The notes: generated by a model not told the origin, from the letters alone. Positions 1 through 10,034 are shown, counted from the first letter of the stretch. The stretch is DNA of 64,000 nt from Skeletonema tropicum (GCA_037178625.1 CM074127.1:3348001-3412000), one strand, 5' to 3'. Numbers and translations are program-made.

Positions 1-870
1 GGCCCATTGTAGTCGGCGGGGATACTAGACAAGCTCATTTGTACCGCTCAGACGACTAGCGTCCGTAGAAGCGATGCTACAACCTCAGAGCTGATATGAG
101 AGGTCCAATGTGGGCTAGCCAGCAGTGCCACATCCTATCAAAATCGTATCTATCGCCGTCAGTATGGGCATGAGCAGCTTCTATTGGCCCATTTGAATCA
201 GCACGGATACTAGACAAGCTCATTTGTACCGCTCAGACGACTAGCGTCCGTAGAAGCGATGCTACAACCTCAGAGCTGATGTGAGAGGTCCAACGTGGGC
301 TGGCCAGCATTGCCACATCCTACCAAAATCATATCTATCGCCGTCGGTATGGGCATGAGCCGCTTCTAGTGGCCCATTGTAGTCGGCGGGGATACTAGAC
401 AAGCTCATTTGTACCGCTCAGACGACTAGCGTCCGTAGAAGCGATGCTACAACCTCAGAGCTGATGTGAGAGGTCCAATGTGGGCCGGCCAGCAGTGCCA
501 CATCCTACCAAAATCATATCTATCGCCGTCAGTATGGGCATGAGCCGCTTCTAGTGGCCCATTTGAATCAGTGGTGATACTAGACAAGCTCATTTGTACC
601 GCTCAGACGACTAGCGTCCGTAGAAGCGATGCTACAACCTCAGAGCTGATGTGAGGAGTCCAGTGTGGGCTGGCCAGCAGTGCCACATCCTACCAAAATC
701 ATATCTATCGCCGTCGGTATGGGCATGAGCAGCTTCTAGTGGCCCATTGTAGTCGGCGGTGATACTAGACAAGCTCATTTGTACCGCTCAGACGACTTGC
801 GTCCGTAGAAGCGATGCTACAACCTCGTACTCGTAGCTCAGTTTAGAGGTCCAGTGTGGGCTGGCCAGCT
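1..870. repeat. 185-bp tandem satellite with a two-type higher-order pattern
   Basis: Four full units begin at 1, 186, 371 and 556 and a fifth, truncated one at 741. Each full unit is 185 bp. Units are very similar but come in two types that alternate at their first ~25 bases: units 1, 3 and 5 read ggcccattgtagtcggcgg, units 2 and 4 read ggcccatttgaatcag. The array is thus A-B-A-B-A with a 370-bp higher-order period. It runs off the left edge and degenerates near 870. No reading frame is kept across units. Satellites of this kind are found at centromeres, subtelomeres or in tandem non-coding RNA arrays; the sequence alone does not decide. Confidence 0.93.
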
Positions 871-1598
871 TAGCTTTATACTACTAATATCATTTCATTG
901 TCGGTACTACACTCACGTGTGTTTTTTAATGTTGTAGAAAAATTGGGTTTGATATTTCGCTTTCCTTTATTAGTTCGAAAACTGAGTCTTTCTAAAGATT
1001 TTTGTTTCTTATTTTTGATATCTTTTTGGCTTGTTGTCGTTTTGAGGCCTCATTTTCAACATATTTATATAGTTTTCTTTCGTTTTAACAAATGCAGATT
1101 TATCCTTCTTGTTAGATCATCTTCTTTTTTCGATAGATGTTCATCATGACTGACTACAATATGGGTTACGTTTGAAGAATCCCTATTTTGTTACTGTCAC
1201 GCTCTATTTCTACTTAGCCGGAGGACTGACGACTAAATCCGAAGGTTTAAGTTTGAATTTTTATAAGTGTACCATAGTGTTATTTATCATCGTTTTTTAT
1301 CTCATCTTGATTAAGTATTACCATGTTTGATGTTACTTTCAGTTTTCTGATATTATTAGAATAGAGCTGGATTCTTTTTCTACAATAGTGGCACAGACAG
1401 GAAGTGTTGCCTGTCTACTTACTTATGCAGATTCCTTTCTTGCACACGCTGATTTCGATTCTTACTTTCTCATTGATGGGTTGGCGAGGGATCCATCATC
1501 TCCATCTCATCTCTCCTCTTCCCATGCCATCAAAATTAATTTCCCCCCGCCCTACCCCTAACTTGGGCCTATCTCTTTTTAAATTATCGGTCTTTACC
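871..1598. other. AT-rich intergenic stretch and HDAC gene 5' leader
   Basis: The sequence changes abruptly from satellite to AT-rich DNA. A small open frame at 898-1149 has a composition expected of T-rich noncoding DNA. The histone deacetylase frame is open upstream to 1404, beginning at a GTG, but that part (Pro/Leu-rich) has no counterpart in the family, so I treat it as leader. Confidence 0.5.
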
Positions 1599-4556
1599 AT
1601 GTCGTCCCACCCTGCCGATGACGATAATTCCGATGAGGATTGGGACGCGCAATTCGACGAGGAAGGTGGCTCAGGTTCTCGCTACCCAGTTCATGATGCC
1701 TGCGAATTTGGAGATGGCGAGACCCTCCGTCGCCTTATATTTGTCCCCCAGAGCGACGAGAGCAGCGTATCTGACAACTCGTCGACCAGCAGCAATAATA
1801 CATCGTCTGGAGATGAAAAAGAGGACCAACATCATGATGACGTGGCTGCGCATGCGGCTGCAGTGGGTCATAGCCCGCATGGGGTCACAGTCCCAGAGCA
1901 GGCGGCCATGCTGATGGAACAGGCGCAAAATGGGGAGATTGGCGTTCCGCTCCCACTTAATTCAGCTGCAGCGGGGGAGGACGGAAAATTAATCAATGGG
2001 GTCGTGGAACCTCTTGGGGGACCAGTTAATAAAAATGGGGACGACGACGCTATGGAAGTTGACAAAATCGAAGGGGGGGAGGAGAGAGATAATAATATTA
2101 ATGTTGATGCTGAAGCAATGGGTCAACAAGTGAGCCCTGAAACACCAGCGCCAAAAAATGGAAATGGAGAAAAAGAAACAAAAAAGAGAGCCAATATCAA
2201 ATACAGCTGTCCATATGATCTTGATGAACGCGATGATGACGAAAATACTCCACTACATATTGCAATTCATGCGAGAAAAATTGACAACGTTCGGGTATTA
2301 CTGGAGGCTGGTGCTTCGTTGGACAAAAAGTGTGACGGGAGTGCACCTATCCATCTTGCAATAAGTCTGGGGTCGATTTCTGCCCATGCTGAATTTGCAA
2401 AACAATGTGTAGAGTTGCTCCAAAATGTGGGTGCCGACATGACCCTAAGAGATGATTCTGTGCACACTCCGCTGTATTTGGCGTGCGTTTCGACACTTGT
2501 GCCAGTTTTGGAAATTCTATTAAATGATCCGAAGTCTAGAGCGACGTTAAATTTGAGAGCTGATAGAACAGGGGGTAGAGTTCTGCACGCAGCGGCAAAG
2601 TGCGACGTTGCTCGGAAAGGTAGCGTTAGGCCTGCTGGCGAGAGGGGAGTAACTGAGATGTTGCTTGCGACGCCGGAAATTGAAATCGACGCTCAAAACA
2701 ACTACGGTAGGACTCCTCTTCACATAGCTGCTGCGCGAGGGAACTGGCACGTGGCGAGACTCTTGATCAATGCGGGAGCAGATGTTCATGCAATTGATAA
2801 ACGTGGTTTCACTCCTGGTCAGGTGGCCCGAAAACGAGGAATGGTCGTGCCAAACGATCTTAAGAAATTGAGCGAAGACTCACCTGTACGAGATCTCATC
2901 ATAGATCCTGACGGAAGCACCCTTATTCTTTGCCATGAAGTGTGTCTCCAACACAGAACTTGTCCTCCAATTGTCAGAGGCGCCGAAGAGTCATCCGAAC
3001 CACCCCCCGAGAATGTTCGCCGCTTGAATGTACTGATCAACAATGATGATGGGATCTTGAGGTGCGGAGAATTCAGTGGATGTAAATGGAATACAGATGT
3101 ACGTAGGGCAGCACTGGCAGACGTTCTCAAAGTTCATGAATATACTTATGTTGAGAAAACTAGTAAGCTTTGTTCAGCAACCCCTGACCATCCTAGAGCA
3201 ATCCAAACTCTTGACGCAGACACAACTGTGTCGCATTGGAGCTTTGAAGCTGCACTCAGGGCTGCAGGTAGTGTGTGTGAGGCCGTAGACAAAGTCATGG
3301 CAGGCGATCACAGAAATGCATTTTGTGCTATTCGTCCTCCTGGTCACCATGCTGGTCCGAGGGGCATTGTCACGTGTCCGAATGATCCAGATGGCTCCCA
3401 CGGTTTTTGTCTCCTGAATAATATCGCCATTGGTGCAGCCTACGCAAGAAGCATGTACCGTAACGACGGTATCAAAAAGGTTGCAATAATTGATTTTGAT
3501 GTTCATCATGGTAATGGTACCGAAGAAATTGTTCGTCAACTGACGCCGAATACTGAACATGCGGTGGTTAGAACACCTTTCGCTGTTGGTGCGTTCCACA
3601 CATCAAGCTATAAGCCCTGGTTGGACGAAAATGATATCAACGACGTGTTCTTTGCTAGTACTCATGGTTTTGGTCCAAGAGATCGGCAACCAGTTCCTGG
3701 AATGGTCCAAGGCGGATGGTTTTATCCAGCCTCTGGGGAGACGTACAAAAGCAAGTCGCTGACATCTCCTTCGGATGTCGAAACCCCGAACCTTTCTGAG
3801 TTTCTTCTGTCACAAAGCTGGGCAAGATTAGGTGACGACTACCGCAATAATTGCTGCAAGATTATCGACATTGGTCTAAGCTTACCATACAAAGATGATC
3901 CCTATCACCATAGTCTTCAACGATGCGAGCTTAGAGATGCCTATCGTAAGAACGTCCTTCCATCTCTACTTGAATTTGACCCTGACATGATCTTTATAAG
4001 TGCTGGTTTCGATGCACATCGCAAAGATACCATGAACTTCGGCTACGTTGGTATGTTAGAAGAAGACTACGAATGGCTCACTGAACAACTCGTCAAAGTC
4101 GCCAACACTTGCTGCAATGGCAGAATTGTTTCCGCGTTAGAAGGAGGTTACAAAATACATGGTGGCATCGTTTCGCCATTTGCACGCAGTGTTGCTAGCC
4201 ACGTCCGAGCGCTTGTGGATGGTGGAAACAGTCGTGAGTTGTACGACAAGGACGAAGTGGAATGGGAGAGCCAATACGAGAAACATATGATTGAAGAAAA
4301 AGAAAAGAAGAGACGAATGAAGCAAGCTCGAGCTGCGACTGCCGCAAGAGAATTGCGTGAAAGTCTTCTTTCAAGCCCACGGCAAATGAATAACGCAATA
4401 GTTGAAGAGCAGAATAACGAAGATGCATTGCTACGAGAAGAACTACCTCAAAATGATGTCGGTCTCGTCGACGAGCCTTCTAGGAAGAGGGCGCGGAAAC
4501 CTGTTGACTACAAGCAGCTTCTGGAAGAGATGCAGACAAATTCCCCAACAAAATAG
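1599..4556 (+). CDS. Ankyrin-repeat class II histone deacetylase
   Basis: A 985-residue protein. An acidic, low-complexity N-terminus is followed by ankyrin repeats (about residues 210-405; clear units at TPLHIAIHARK and TPLHIAAARGNWHVARLLI) and a class II zinc-dependent deacetylase domain (about 435-855). Catalytic landmarks are present: PPGHHAGPRG (from about 581), the metal-binding DFDVHHGNGT (from about 632), AGFDAH (about 800) and EGGY (about 847). The family removes acetyl groups from lysines of histones and other proteins. A loop-rich insertion lies between the metal-binding motif and AGFDAH. The tail is basic and coiled (RKRARKP), possibly a nuclear signal. Start: the ATG at 1599 begins MSSHPADDDNSDEDWD, which reads as a natural acidic N-terminus. 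No intron is needed. Confidence 0.93.
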   Translation: MSSHPADDDNSDEDWDAQFDEEGGSGSRYPVHDACEFGDGETLRRLIFVPQSDESSVSDNSSTSSNNTSSGDEKEDQHHDDVAAHAAAVGHSPHGVTVPEQAAMLMEQAQNGEIGVPLPLNSAAAGEDGKLINGVVEPLGGPVNKNGDDDAMEVDKIEGGEERDNNINVDAEAMGQQVSPETPAPKNGNGEKETKKRANIKYSCPYDLDERDDDENTPLHIAIHARKIDNVRVLLEAGASLDKKCDGSAPIHLAISLGSISAHAEFAKQCVELLQNVGADMTLRDDSVHTPLYLACVSTLVPVLEILLNDPKSRATLNLRADRTGGRVLHAAAKCDVARKGSVRPAGERGVTEMLLATPEIEIDAQNNYGRTPLHIAAARGNWHVARLLINAGADVHAIDKRGFTPGQVARKRGMVVPNDLKKLSEDSPVRDLIIDPDGSTLILCHEVCLQHRTCPPIVRGAEESSEPPPENVRRLNVLINNDDGILRCGEFSGCKWNTDVRRAALADVLKVHEYTYVEKTSKLCSATPDHPRAIQTLDADTTVSHWSFEAALRAAGSVCEAVDKVMAGDHRNAFCAIRPPGHHAGPRGIVTCPNDPDGSHGFCLLNNIAIGAAYARSMYRNDGIKKVAIIDFDVHHGNGTEEIVRQLTPNTEHAVVRTPFAVGAFHTSSYKPWLDENDINDVFFASTHGFGPRDRQPVPGMVQGGWFYPASGETYKSKSLTSPSDVETPNLSEFLLSQSWARLGDDYRNNCCKIIDIGLSLPYKDDPYHHSLQRCELRDAYRKNVLPSLLEFDPDMIFISAGFDAHRKDTMNFGYVGMLEEDYEWLTEQLVKVANTCCNGRIVSALEGGYKIHGGIVSPFARSVASHVRALVDGGNSRELYDKDEVEWESQYEKHMIEEKEKKRRMKQARAATAARELRESLLSSPRQMNNAIVEEQNNEDALLREELPQNDVGLVDEPSRKRARKPVDYKQLLEEMQTNSPTK

Positions 4557-4645
4557 GGTTGGACTTCTCTAGAGAAAATAGTTAATGTCATACTTATATA
4601 CATGAAATAATCGCAAGCGACACGCAACTCAATAAACACGATATG

Positions 4646-5803
4646 TTAGTTTAACTCAAGGAAGATATCATCTAGAATACCGCCAGGAACAAGTCCAGTA
4701 TTCCTCGCTAACGCAGCACCAGCCTGCATGTATGGGTGGGCTATGTAAGCTCCGATTGATCCCACAGCTATCAAAACAAACGGAGCACGAATCAACTCTT
4801 TGTAATAATCCTTTGGTAGTTGTTGCCTCCCCTCGATAATGGCTTGAAATGGGACAATAGAAGTTCGCTCTTTAATCTTGAGAAAGTTTTCCCCATGTTC
4901 TGCTTCCAAGCGACGATCGCCATTCCAGCAAGCAAAATAATGATGACCTACGAGTAACGCCATAGTCAACGCAGTAAAACTAGTACCAACCATGGCGAGA
5001 TGTGCAGCACTCCACATTGCCTGACCAACATATTGTGGGTGTCGAGTGATTCTAATAATACCTGTCTCCCAAAGATGTATTTTAGGCTTCTCAACTGCAG
5101 CCACTTCCTTCAAATTGTAAACTGAAGGATATAGAAACAGGAAGGAAGCGAAATTTACAATCCATGCAAGCCCATGTACCCAGCCAATTTGCGATATATC
5201 ATAGAACTGGATACCATCGTGTGCATGAGATATGAAGTAAACAATCCAAGAATATGCCAGACACAAGGATGGAAAGGCAAATATAACCCTCCATGTTCTA
5301 GCTCCAACAATCTTTTCTCCCAATGGTCTAAGCGACGCCAAGCCTGAATGGACAATCGGGAAGATGATTCCAAATGCCAAAGTAACCAGATGAGGATTTC
5401 CGTGCGCCACATCATTTTCAAGGAAAGATACAAAATCATCTCCGTATCCAGTGGGAGGATAAATCCACAAGACAGCCACGGCAGTGAGGATAGTCGCAAC
5501 AGCAGCGAAGAAAGTGAGCCATCCTGATTCACCTAGTGCACCCCATTTTTCATTGGACCAATTGAACATTCCGCTATCTTCACCAAGCATGAGATCATTT
5601 TGACGGTCTGATGCTTCCGACTTTACGATGAGGGATATTGGCGAAGAACTCTCTCCTCCTCCAGATGGCGGAAGCGATGTTGAGCGCAACTGAGTGCTCT
5701 TGAGTTGTCGGGTTACACGTGTTGTTGCAGAAGGGCTTGCGCGGAAACTGCTGACTGCTGGCAGCAGAGTTCCCAGGCAATAACAGAGCCGCAGGAGATG
5801 CAT
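4646..5803 (-). CDS. Z-ISO: 15-cis-zeta-carotene isomerase (Z-ISO), plastid
   Basis: A 385-residue membrane protein of the NnrU/Z-ISO family. Z-ISO converts the 15-cis bond of 9,15,9'-tri-cis-zeta-carotene so that desaturation toward lycopene can proceed in the plastid. Strong matches to plant Z-ISO from memory are [54 protein letters not shown] and [20 protein letters not shown] is known to carry heme b held by histidines; the His of VHSGL and of ITRHPQ are candidates here. The N-terminus is a signal peptide ending VSSFRASPS, a diatom plastid bipartite presequence. About six membrane spans. The start ATG at 5803 gives the full presequence. It is divergently placed to the flavoprotein gene at 6302. 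Confidence 0.95.
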   Translation of the reverse strand: MHLLRLCYCLGTLLPAVSSFRASPSATTRVTRQLKSTQLRSTSLPPSGGGESSSPISLIVKSEASDRQNDLMLGEDSGMFNWSNEKWGALGESGWLTFFAAVATILTAVAVLWIYPPTGYGDDFVSFLENDVAHGNPHLVTLAFGIIFPIVHSGLASLRPLGEKIVGARTWRVIFAFPSLCLAYSWIVYFISHAHDGIQFYDISQIGWVHGLAWIVNFASFLFLYPSVYNLKEVAAVEKPKIHLWETGIIRITRHPQYVGQAMWSAAHLAMVGTSFTALTMALLVGHHYFACWNGDRRLEAEHGENFLKIKERTSIVPFQAIIEGRQQLPKDYYKELIRAPFVLIAVGSIGAYIAHPYMQAGAALARNTGLVPGGILDDIFLELN

Positions 5804-6301
5804 GATGACAATGATATTATTCTCCTGTTACCAATGTCAATTGCAAGATTAGAGTAGAGGGACAATGCTCCTACCTCCACAATCCACCAACCCAACATCC
5901 CTTGATTTTGATGTTGATGCCTCTATCTTCTTTCGTGCTTGATTGAGTGACGCTGATGTCTATCGCGGAACCTCGCTAATTTACCACGTACTTCGTATCT
6001 TTGCTGTCAACCAAAAAGAGCAAAAATGAAGATGAAGAATGAAGAGAACATCACAACATGTTGTTGTCTCGATCGACCTTGAGTGTTTGTTGAGCCGTCG
6101 GACAATAGCATCTAGTCGTATTATTATTGCTGTGCAGTATTTGTTTTTGTTGCTGTTCCCGGTAGCAGCAGCAACCTTCCTTTGTCCATTAATTTTGTGC
6201 AGCCACACTGCATTATCATACTTAGAATAATCAGTAAGGAGAGTCCACCAGTCTTACATTTCATTCTTGGTCTCATTATTCATCGAAACCGACAATCAAC
6301 A
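5804..6301. promoter_or_regulatory. Shared upstream region between two plastid-protein genes
   Basis: About 500 bp separate the divergent start codons of Z-ISO and the plastid flavoprotein. It must hold both promoters and leaders. I see no specific site that I can name. The flavoprotein frame is open upstream to 6182, but those codons precede a good signal peptide and are probably leader. Confidence 0.4.
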
Positions 6302-8245
6302 ATGATTTTGTCATCAACTACTTTTCAACGATCATCATCAATCTTGATGATGATGTTGCACATGTTCTCCTTCCTGGCTTCAAGCAATGGTTTCAGCTTG
6401 ACAACAAAATTGCACTCCGCACCAACAAAACTACGATTACATCATCCTTTGGCTACCTCCCGAGCTACAACCTACCTTCAACTGACTTCTGACGAAATTG
6501 CTGAAATGGATTGGGATCTCGCAGTTATTGGAGCTGGACCCGTGGGAGTATCGGCCGCCTTATTAGCTGCACGAGCTCCTTACAGCAAAAAGGTTATTCT
6601 CATCGATGCCCCTAGAAATAGTGGTGCTCTCATGAACGAAGCTACAGGCGAAGATTTGAGCATCGGTGGCCCCACAGGTCTTTTCAGCAAAGCATTACGA
6701 GATACTGGGAAGAGGATAAGTGTCAGCTCACTGAAGGGCATGGGGTTGAGAGACGATAGTGTATGGAATGAAATTTTGACATCATGTGTTGAACTTGCAT
6801 CTTCCAATGCGCGTGATACTGTTCGTCAGCTTGAATATGCTGGTATCACTTATGTTCAAGGGAATGCCGCCTTTGCGGACTCAGGTGGATCATCTTCTCT
6901 ATTCATAACGGCTGAAGATAACTCTATTTCAACAATTCAAGCATCAAAAATATTGGTTGCTTCAGGATCAACTCCTTTCAGACCTGGTGGCATACCGTTT
7001 GATGGTAAGCGAGTGTTTGATAGTGATTCTATCAACACCCTGTCTTATTTACCCAAAAGTGTTGCAATTGTAGGTAGCGGAATCATTGCGATAGAATTCG
7101 CGAAGATATTCAAGAATCTAGGCGCGGACGTAACACTCATAATTAGGGACTCAAATCCAAGAAATGCATTAATGAAGATAGGCTTGGACAAAGACATTGC
7201 TGCAACTCTTGTAGCAGACCTAGCACGAAGTGGTATCCACATAGAACGTGGGGCACAAGTAAAGAAGTTCAATGTTCCACGTGACAACCCAAGAGCACCG
7301 ATCATTTTGGACCTAGAAGCCAAAGGTGGCGGAGTTCGTCCTTCTGGAACAAAATCATCAGTGAAATGTGACATCTATCTAGCTGCTGTTGGCCGGAAAC
7401 CCAATACTGCGAGTCTCAATCTTCAAGCAGCCGGTGTCAAAACAGATCGCTATGGTGGCATAGAAGTTGATTGCGAATTAAAAGCTACATCTTCAGGAGG
7501 GAATGTGTATGCTGCTGGAGATGTCTTAGGGAGACCTTTTCTAGCCTCAACGGGAATGGCACAAGGATATGCTGCTATTCGCACTATGTTTGAAGACAAA
7601 GAGAACAAAGATACCCCATCTGCTGAAACAACAGGGGGATATTCGAATAGTGATATGTGTTCTGTTGGCGATCTTTCAATGACAGGGGATAATTTCGACC
7701 CGAAAAGTTTAGGTAAGGCATTCGATACGATTTGTGTTTCATTTCCGCCACTTTTTGCATCGACTTATATTTTCTTTCATCTTTCCAACACGTTGTTGAT
7801 CCAAAATGAAGCTGCCAACCCATTCGCGTTCCCTATTGGAGTATGGTCGTCTCCAGAGGCTGCCTACTATGGTCTGTCGACGCAACAATGTAAGGAGATG
7901 GGCATCGATGCAGCAGAAGGCGTGGCTCTATATGCCGAATGTCTCCGTGGACTTGTCTTCTCGCCAAATGGATTACTGAAGCTTGTTTATGACAAGTCAA
8001 ACGGACAGATTGTTGGCGTTCATGTCTGTGGTGACGATGCATGTGAACTTATTCACTATGGCATGGAGCTTGTGAAGGCAGAACGCACCATTGATGATAT
8101 TCTGAAGAATCTATACTCTGCCGTAACTTTCCACGAAATGTATAGAATTGCAGCCTTGGCTGCGGTGGATCCAGCTGGGTCGAGGAAAAGGCGTGCCGCT
8201 ATAGGGAAAGCAATTGCTGCAAGAAACCGTGGCGATAAGGAGTAA
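6302..8245 (+). CDS. Plastid-type FAD/NAD(P) pyridine nucleotide-disulfide oxidoreductase family protein, transhydrogenase-like
   Basis: The ATG at 6302 gives 647 residues, or 614 if a likely intron at 7713-7811 is removed. A signal peptide (MMMLHMFSFLASSNGFSL) suggests plastid import. The FAD motif GAGPVGVSAALLAARAP, the NAD(P) motif VAIVGSGIIAIEFAKIF, the VYAAGDVLG FAD motif and a C-terminal dimerization domain (GIDAAEGVALYAEC through TFHEMYRIAALAAV) place it in the glutathione reductase/lipoamide dehydrogenase superfamily. Where reductases carry the CxxxxC pair it reads IGGPTGLFSKALRDTGK, best matched by the region of soluble transhydrogenase ending in SKALR, and here both cysteines are missing. 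The candidate intron is 99 nt, GTAAGG to AG, in frame and without a stop; removing it joins PKSL to AANPFAFPIG. Function is inferred: an NAD(P)H-linked FAD enzyme without disulfide chemistry. Confidence 0.82.
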   Translation: MILSSTTFQRSSSILMMMLHMFSFLASSNGFSLTTKLHSAPTKLRLHHPLATSRATTYLQLTSDEIAEMDWDLAVIGAGPVGVSAALLAARAPYSKKVILIDAPRNSGALMNEATGEDLSIGGPTGLFSKALRDTGKRISVSSLKGMGLRDDSVWNEILTSCVELASSNARDTVRQLEYAGITYVQGNAAFADSGGSSSLFITAEDNSISTIQASKILVASGSTPFRPGGIPFDGKRVFDSDSINTLSYLPKSVAIVGSGIIAIEFAKIFKNLGADVTLIIRDSNPRNALMKIGLDKDIAATLVADLARSGIHIERGAQVKKFNVPRDNPRAPIILDLEAKGGGVRPSGTKSSVKCDIYLAAVGRKPNTASLNLQAAGVKTDRYGGIEVDCELKATSSGGNVYAAGDVLGRPFLASTGMAQGYAAIRTMFEDKENKDTPSAETTGGYSNSDMCSVGDLSMTGDNFDPKSLGKAFDTICVSFPPLFASTYIFFHLSNTLLIQNEAANPFAFPIGVWSSPEAAYYGLSTQQCKEMGIDAAEGVALYAECLRGLVFSPNGLLKLVYDKSNGQIVGVHVCGDDACELIHYGMELVKAERTIDDILKNLYSAVTFHEMYRIAALAAVDPAGSRKRRAAIGKAIAARNRGDKE

Positions 8246-8405
8246 AAAGTCTTGCTTGATTCAAGATTCAACAATTTACTTTAACTTGACTGTTGCTACC
8301 GCTTACATTGCCCGTTTGATTCTAGTTCAAGAGCTTGCTTAATTTGACATTGCTACCGCTTACGTTTTGTCTCATGTCCTACGTCCCCACGCTTAAGAAA
8401 AATTA

Positions 8406-9221
8406 TCATGAATTTAGATCCCAGAACTTCTTCTGTCTTGGGCGTGATCCCTGTCGATAGAACAGGCCAGTAGCATCGTCCTTGTAGAACACTTCTCCAT
8501 TCTCATATCGTCTATCGCCGTATGATTTATCTTCTTTGTATTTTCCAACTGGAAGCTCGCTCTCTTCATATGGTTCATCATAGTAAGGATCATATTCGAC
8601 GCCATATTTCGATTCAAATTCAGAAATTTGCTCATCAGTCATGCCATAGTCGTCATCGTCGTCGTCCTCATCCTCACGATCCATCACTGAAACACGTGAT
8701 TTACGCCATTTGCTATCTCTCCCCCCTTCCGAAGCTGTTGTCTCGCCTTCCCCTCGATACTTTCTAGCATAAACACTAGGCCAGCTTGCACTTTCCTCTC
8801 GTCTTAAATCGAGCTCTGAAAGGGTTGGATCTTCCTCTAGACGGCGTTCGCGAGCCTCAAGCCTCCTTTGTTCGAATGCAACTTCCTCAAGGAGATAACG
8901 ATTGTAGGCTTTTCCCAAACTGTAGAATAGACCGATGGAGAAGAAGGCGACGGTAAAGAAGTTGTCGTCTACGTCTATGATGATACCATTCTTTATGGCT
9001 GTAGAGGAGGTTTGCACAATGTTATTGTGACGCCATATGTGATCCAAAGATGATTTCCGTTTTAGACTGTTCGTCTTTAGTAATTCGGATGATTGCGATG
9101 ACTGGATATGAAGTTGTTTATGTTTTTGTGTAGGAAGAATGAAAGCACGATGACATTCTGCTAGAAATACCAACGCTATAAACAAGATCAGAATCTTGCG
9201 ACTACAGCAGCAGTGATTCAT
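8406..9221 (-). CDS. Secretory/plastid-targeted acidic protein of unknown function
   Basis: 271 residues. A signal peptide (ILILFIALVFLAECHRAF) ends at HRAFILP, a diatom plastid-type motif with Phe after the likely cleavage site. One hydrophobic segment (FFTVAFFSIGLFYSLGKAY, about residues 88-106) is followed by a charged helix (EEVAFEQRRLEARERRLEED), an acidic stretch with a run of Asp, and a Tyr/Asp/Glu-rich tail (YDPYYDEPYEESELPVGKY). I do not recognise the family. A single-pass plastid membrane protein with a soluble acidic tail is the best description. It converges on the flavoprotein gene; the 160-bp gap holds two copies of ttgctaccgcttac (near 8293 and 8351). Confidence 0.75.
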   Translation of the reverse strand: MNHCCCSRKILILFIALVFLAECHRAFILPTQKHKQLHIQSSQSSELLKTNSLKRKSSLDHIWRHNNIVQTSSTAIKNGIIIDVDDNFFTVAFFSIGLFYSLGKAYNRYLLEEVAFEQRRLEARERRLEEDPTLSELDLRREESASWPSVYARKYRGEGETTASEGGRDSKWRKSRVSVMDREDEDDDDDDYGMTDEQISEFESKYGVEYDPYYDEPYEESELPVGKYKEDKSYGDRRYENGEVFYKDDATGLFYRQGSRPRQKKFWDLNS

Positions 9222-9496
9222 TGTGAAATCAATAATCTACTTGCAGCGATGGTTCCAAGGAGTGCCACAGTCGATTGGATTGAAATTGAAATCGATGATG
9301 GTTTGATTGGTCGTTGGTCGATGGACGGATCGGATGTGCGTGTCAATCAAGTTGATGGCTCATCTCAACTGCAGAGCATCACAAGAGCATGTTGAAGTTT
9401 GAAGAAGTTTTTCGCCGGACGAATGAAGGGACGGAATGGGACGGGGATTTTACGTAAATATCTATGTACAGGTACTTATTTTGATACATACGTACG

Positions 9497-9621
9497 TATA
9501 AAGGCCGTGCATCCCGCCAAAATCTTCACTTTTTGCACCCGGAGCCTTTTTTCAATAATTTTTGGTAGTGAAATGCTCTAGCTTTGGGCCACAATGCACA
9601 ATGGCCAAAATTATATTTCGG
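9497..9621 (+). repeat. Left terminal inverted repeat
   Basis: Pairs with 9927-10034 on the other strand. It differs by a few substitutions and by small insertions, for example in the atcccgccaaaatcttcac stretch near the tip and in acaatgcaca near 9591. Confidence 0.75.
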
Positions 9622-9926
9622 AGAGTTGCCCAATATGCTTTTCCAGTAGCACCATCCTTTTGTCGACCATAATGGGGGTTCTATACATGTGTTGACTGGC
9701 CGATAATTCCAATGCTCCGCTGAGAAATGCATGTGAGAGTCCACTGCATTTTTGCTAGACAAATTTGGCAGACCATCAGCCATCAAAGCTAGTACCAAGC
9801 TAGAGAGCACCATCAAATGCATATCTCGACGAAAATATACGGCTTCACCACCTGCCCCTCAGTATATATACTCTCATAATAGTCACCTAAAGGATAGTAT
9901 CTCGGGACAAGCATGTAAACCACTTC

Positions 9927-10034
9927 CCTGAAACTTAATTTTGGCCACCATGGCCCAAAGCTAGAGCATTTCACTAACAAAAAAATTGCGGGAAAGGCTC
10001 CGGGTGCAAAAAATCGACCTGCACGGCCTTTATA
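9927..10034 (-). repeat. Right terminal inverted repeat
   Basis: The inverted partner of 9497-9621. It also contains gcgggaaa (9988-9995), the complement of an E2F-type octamer, which the left arm lacks. Confidence 0.75.

Larger units (their letters stand above)
9497..10034. mobile_element. MITE-like element with ~110-bp terminal inverted repeats
   Basis: The left arm (about 9497-9621) and the right arm (about 9927-10034) are imperfect inverted copies. Both ends read tataaaggccgtgc when read inward. Each arm holds the blocks tttgcacccggagcct and, further in, a perfect 26-bp match (9566-9591 against 9951-9976). The ~300-bp centre is unique and has no transposase that I can recognise. The size and structure suit a non-autonomous DNA transposon. 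A TA dinucleotide flanks the aaggccgtgc ends on each side, which would suit a TA target duplication, but the terminus is palindromic there so the true edge is uncertain. Confidence 0.75.

Noticed and set aside
1..870. Possible CRISPR array
   Set aside because: Units are contiguous 185-bp copies without unique spacers; this is a satellite.
898..1149. 83-codon open frame beside the satellite
   Set aside because: Its Phe/Leu/Val-rich content simply reflects T-rich DNA; it has no upstream or domain support.
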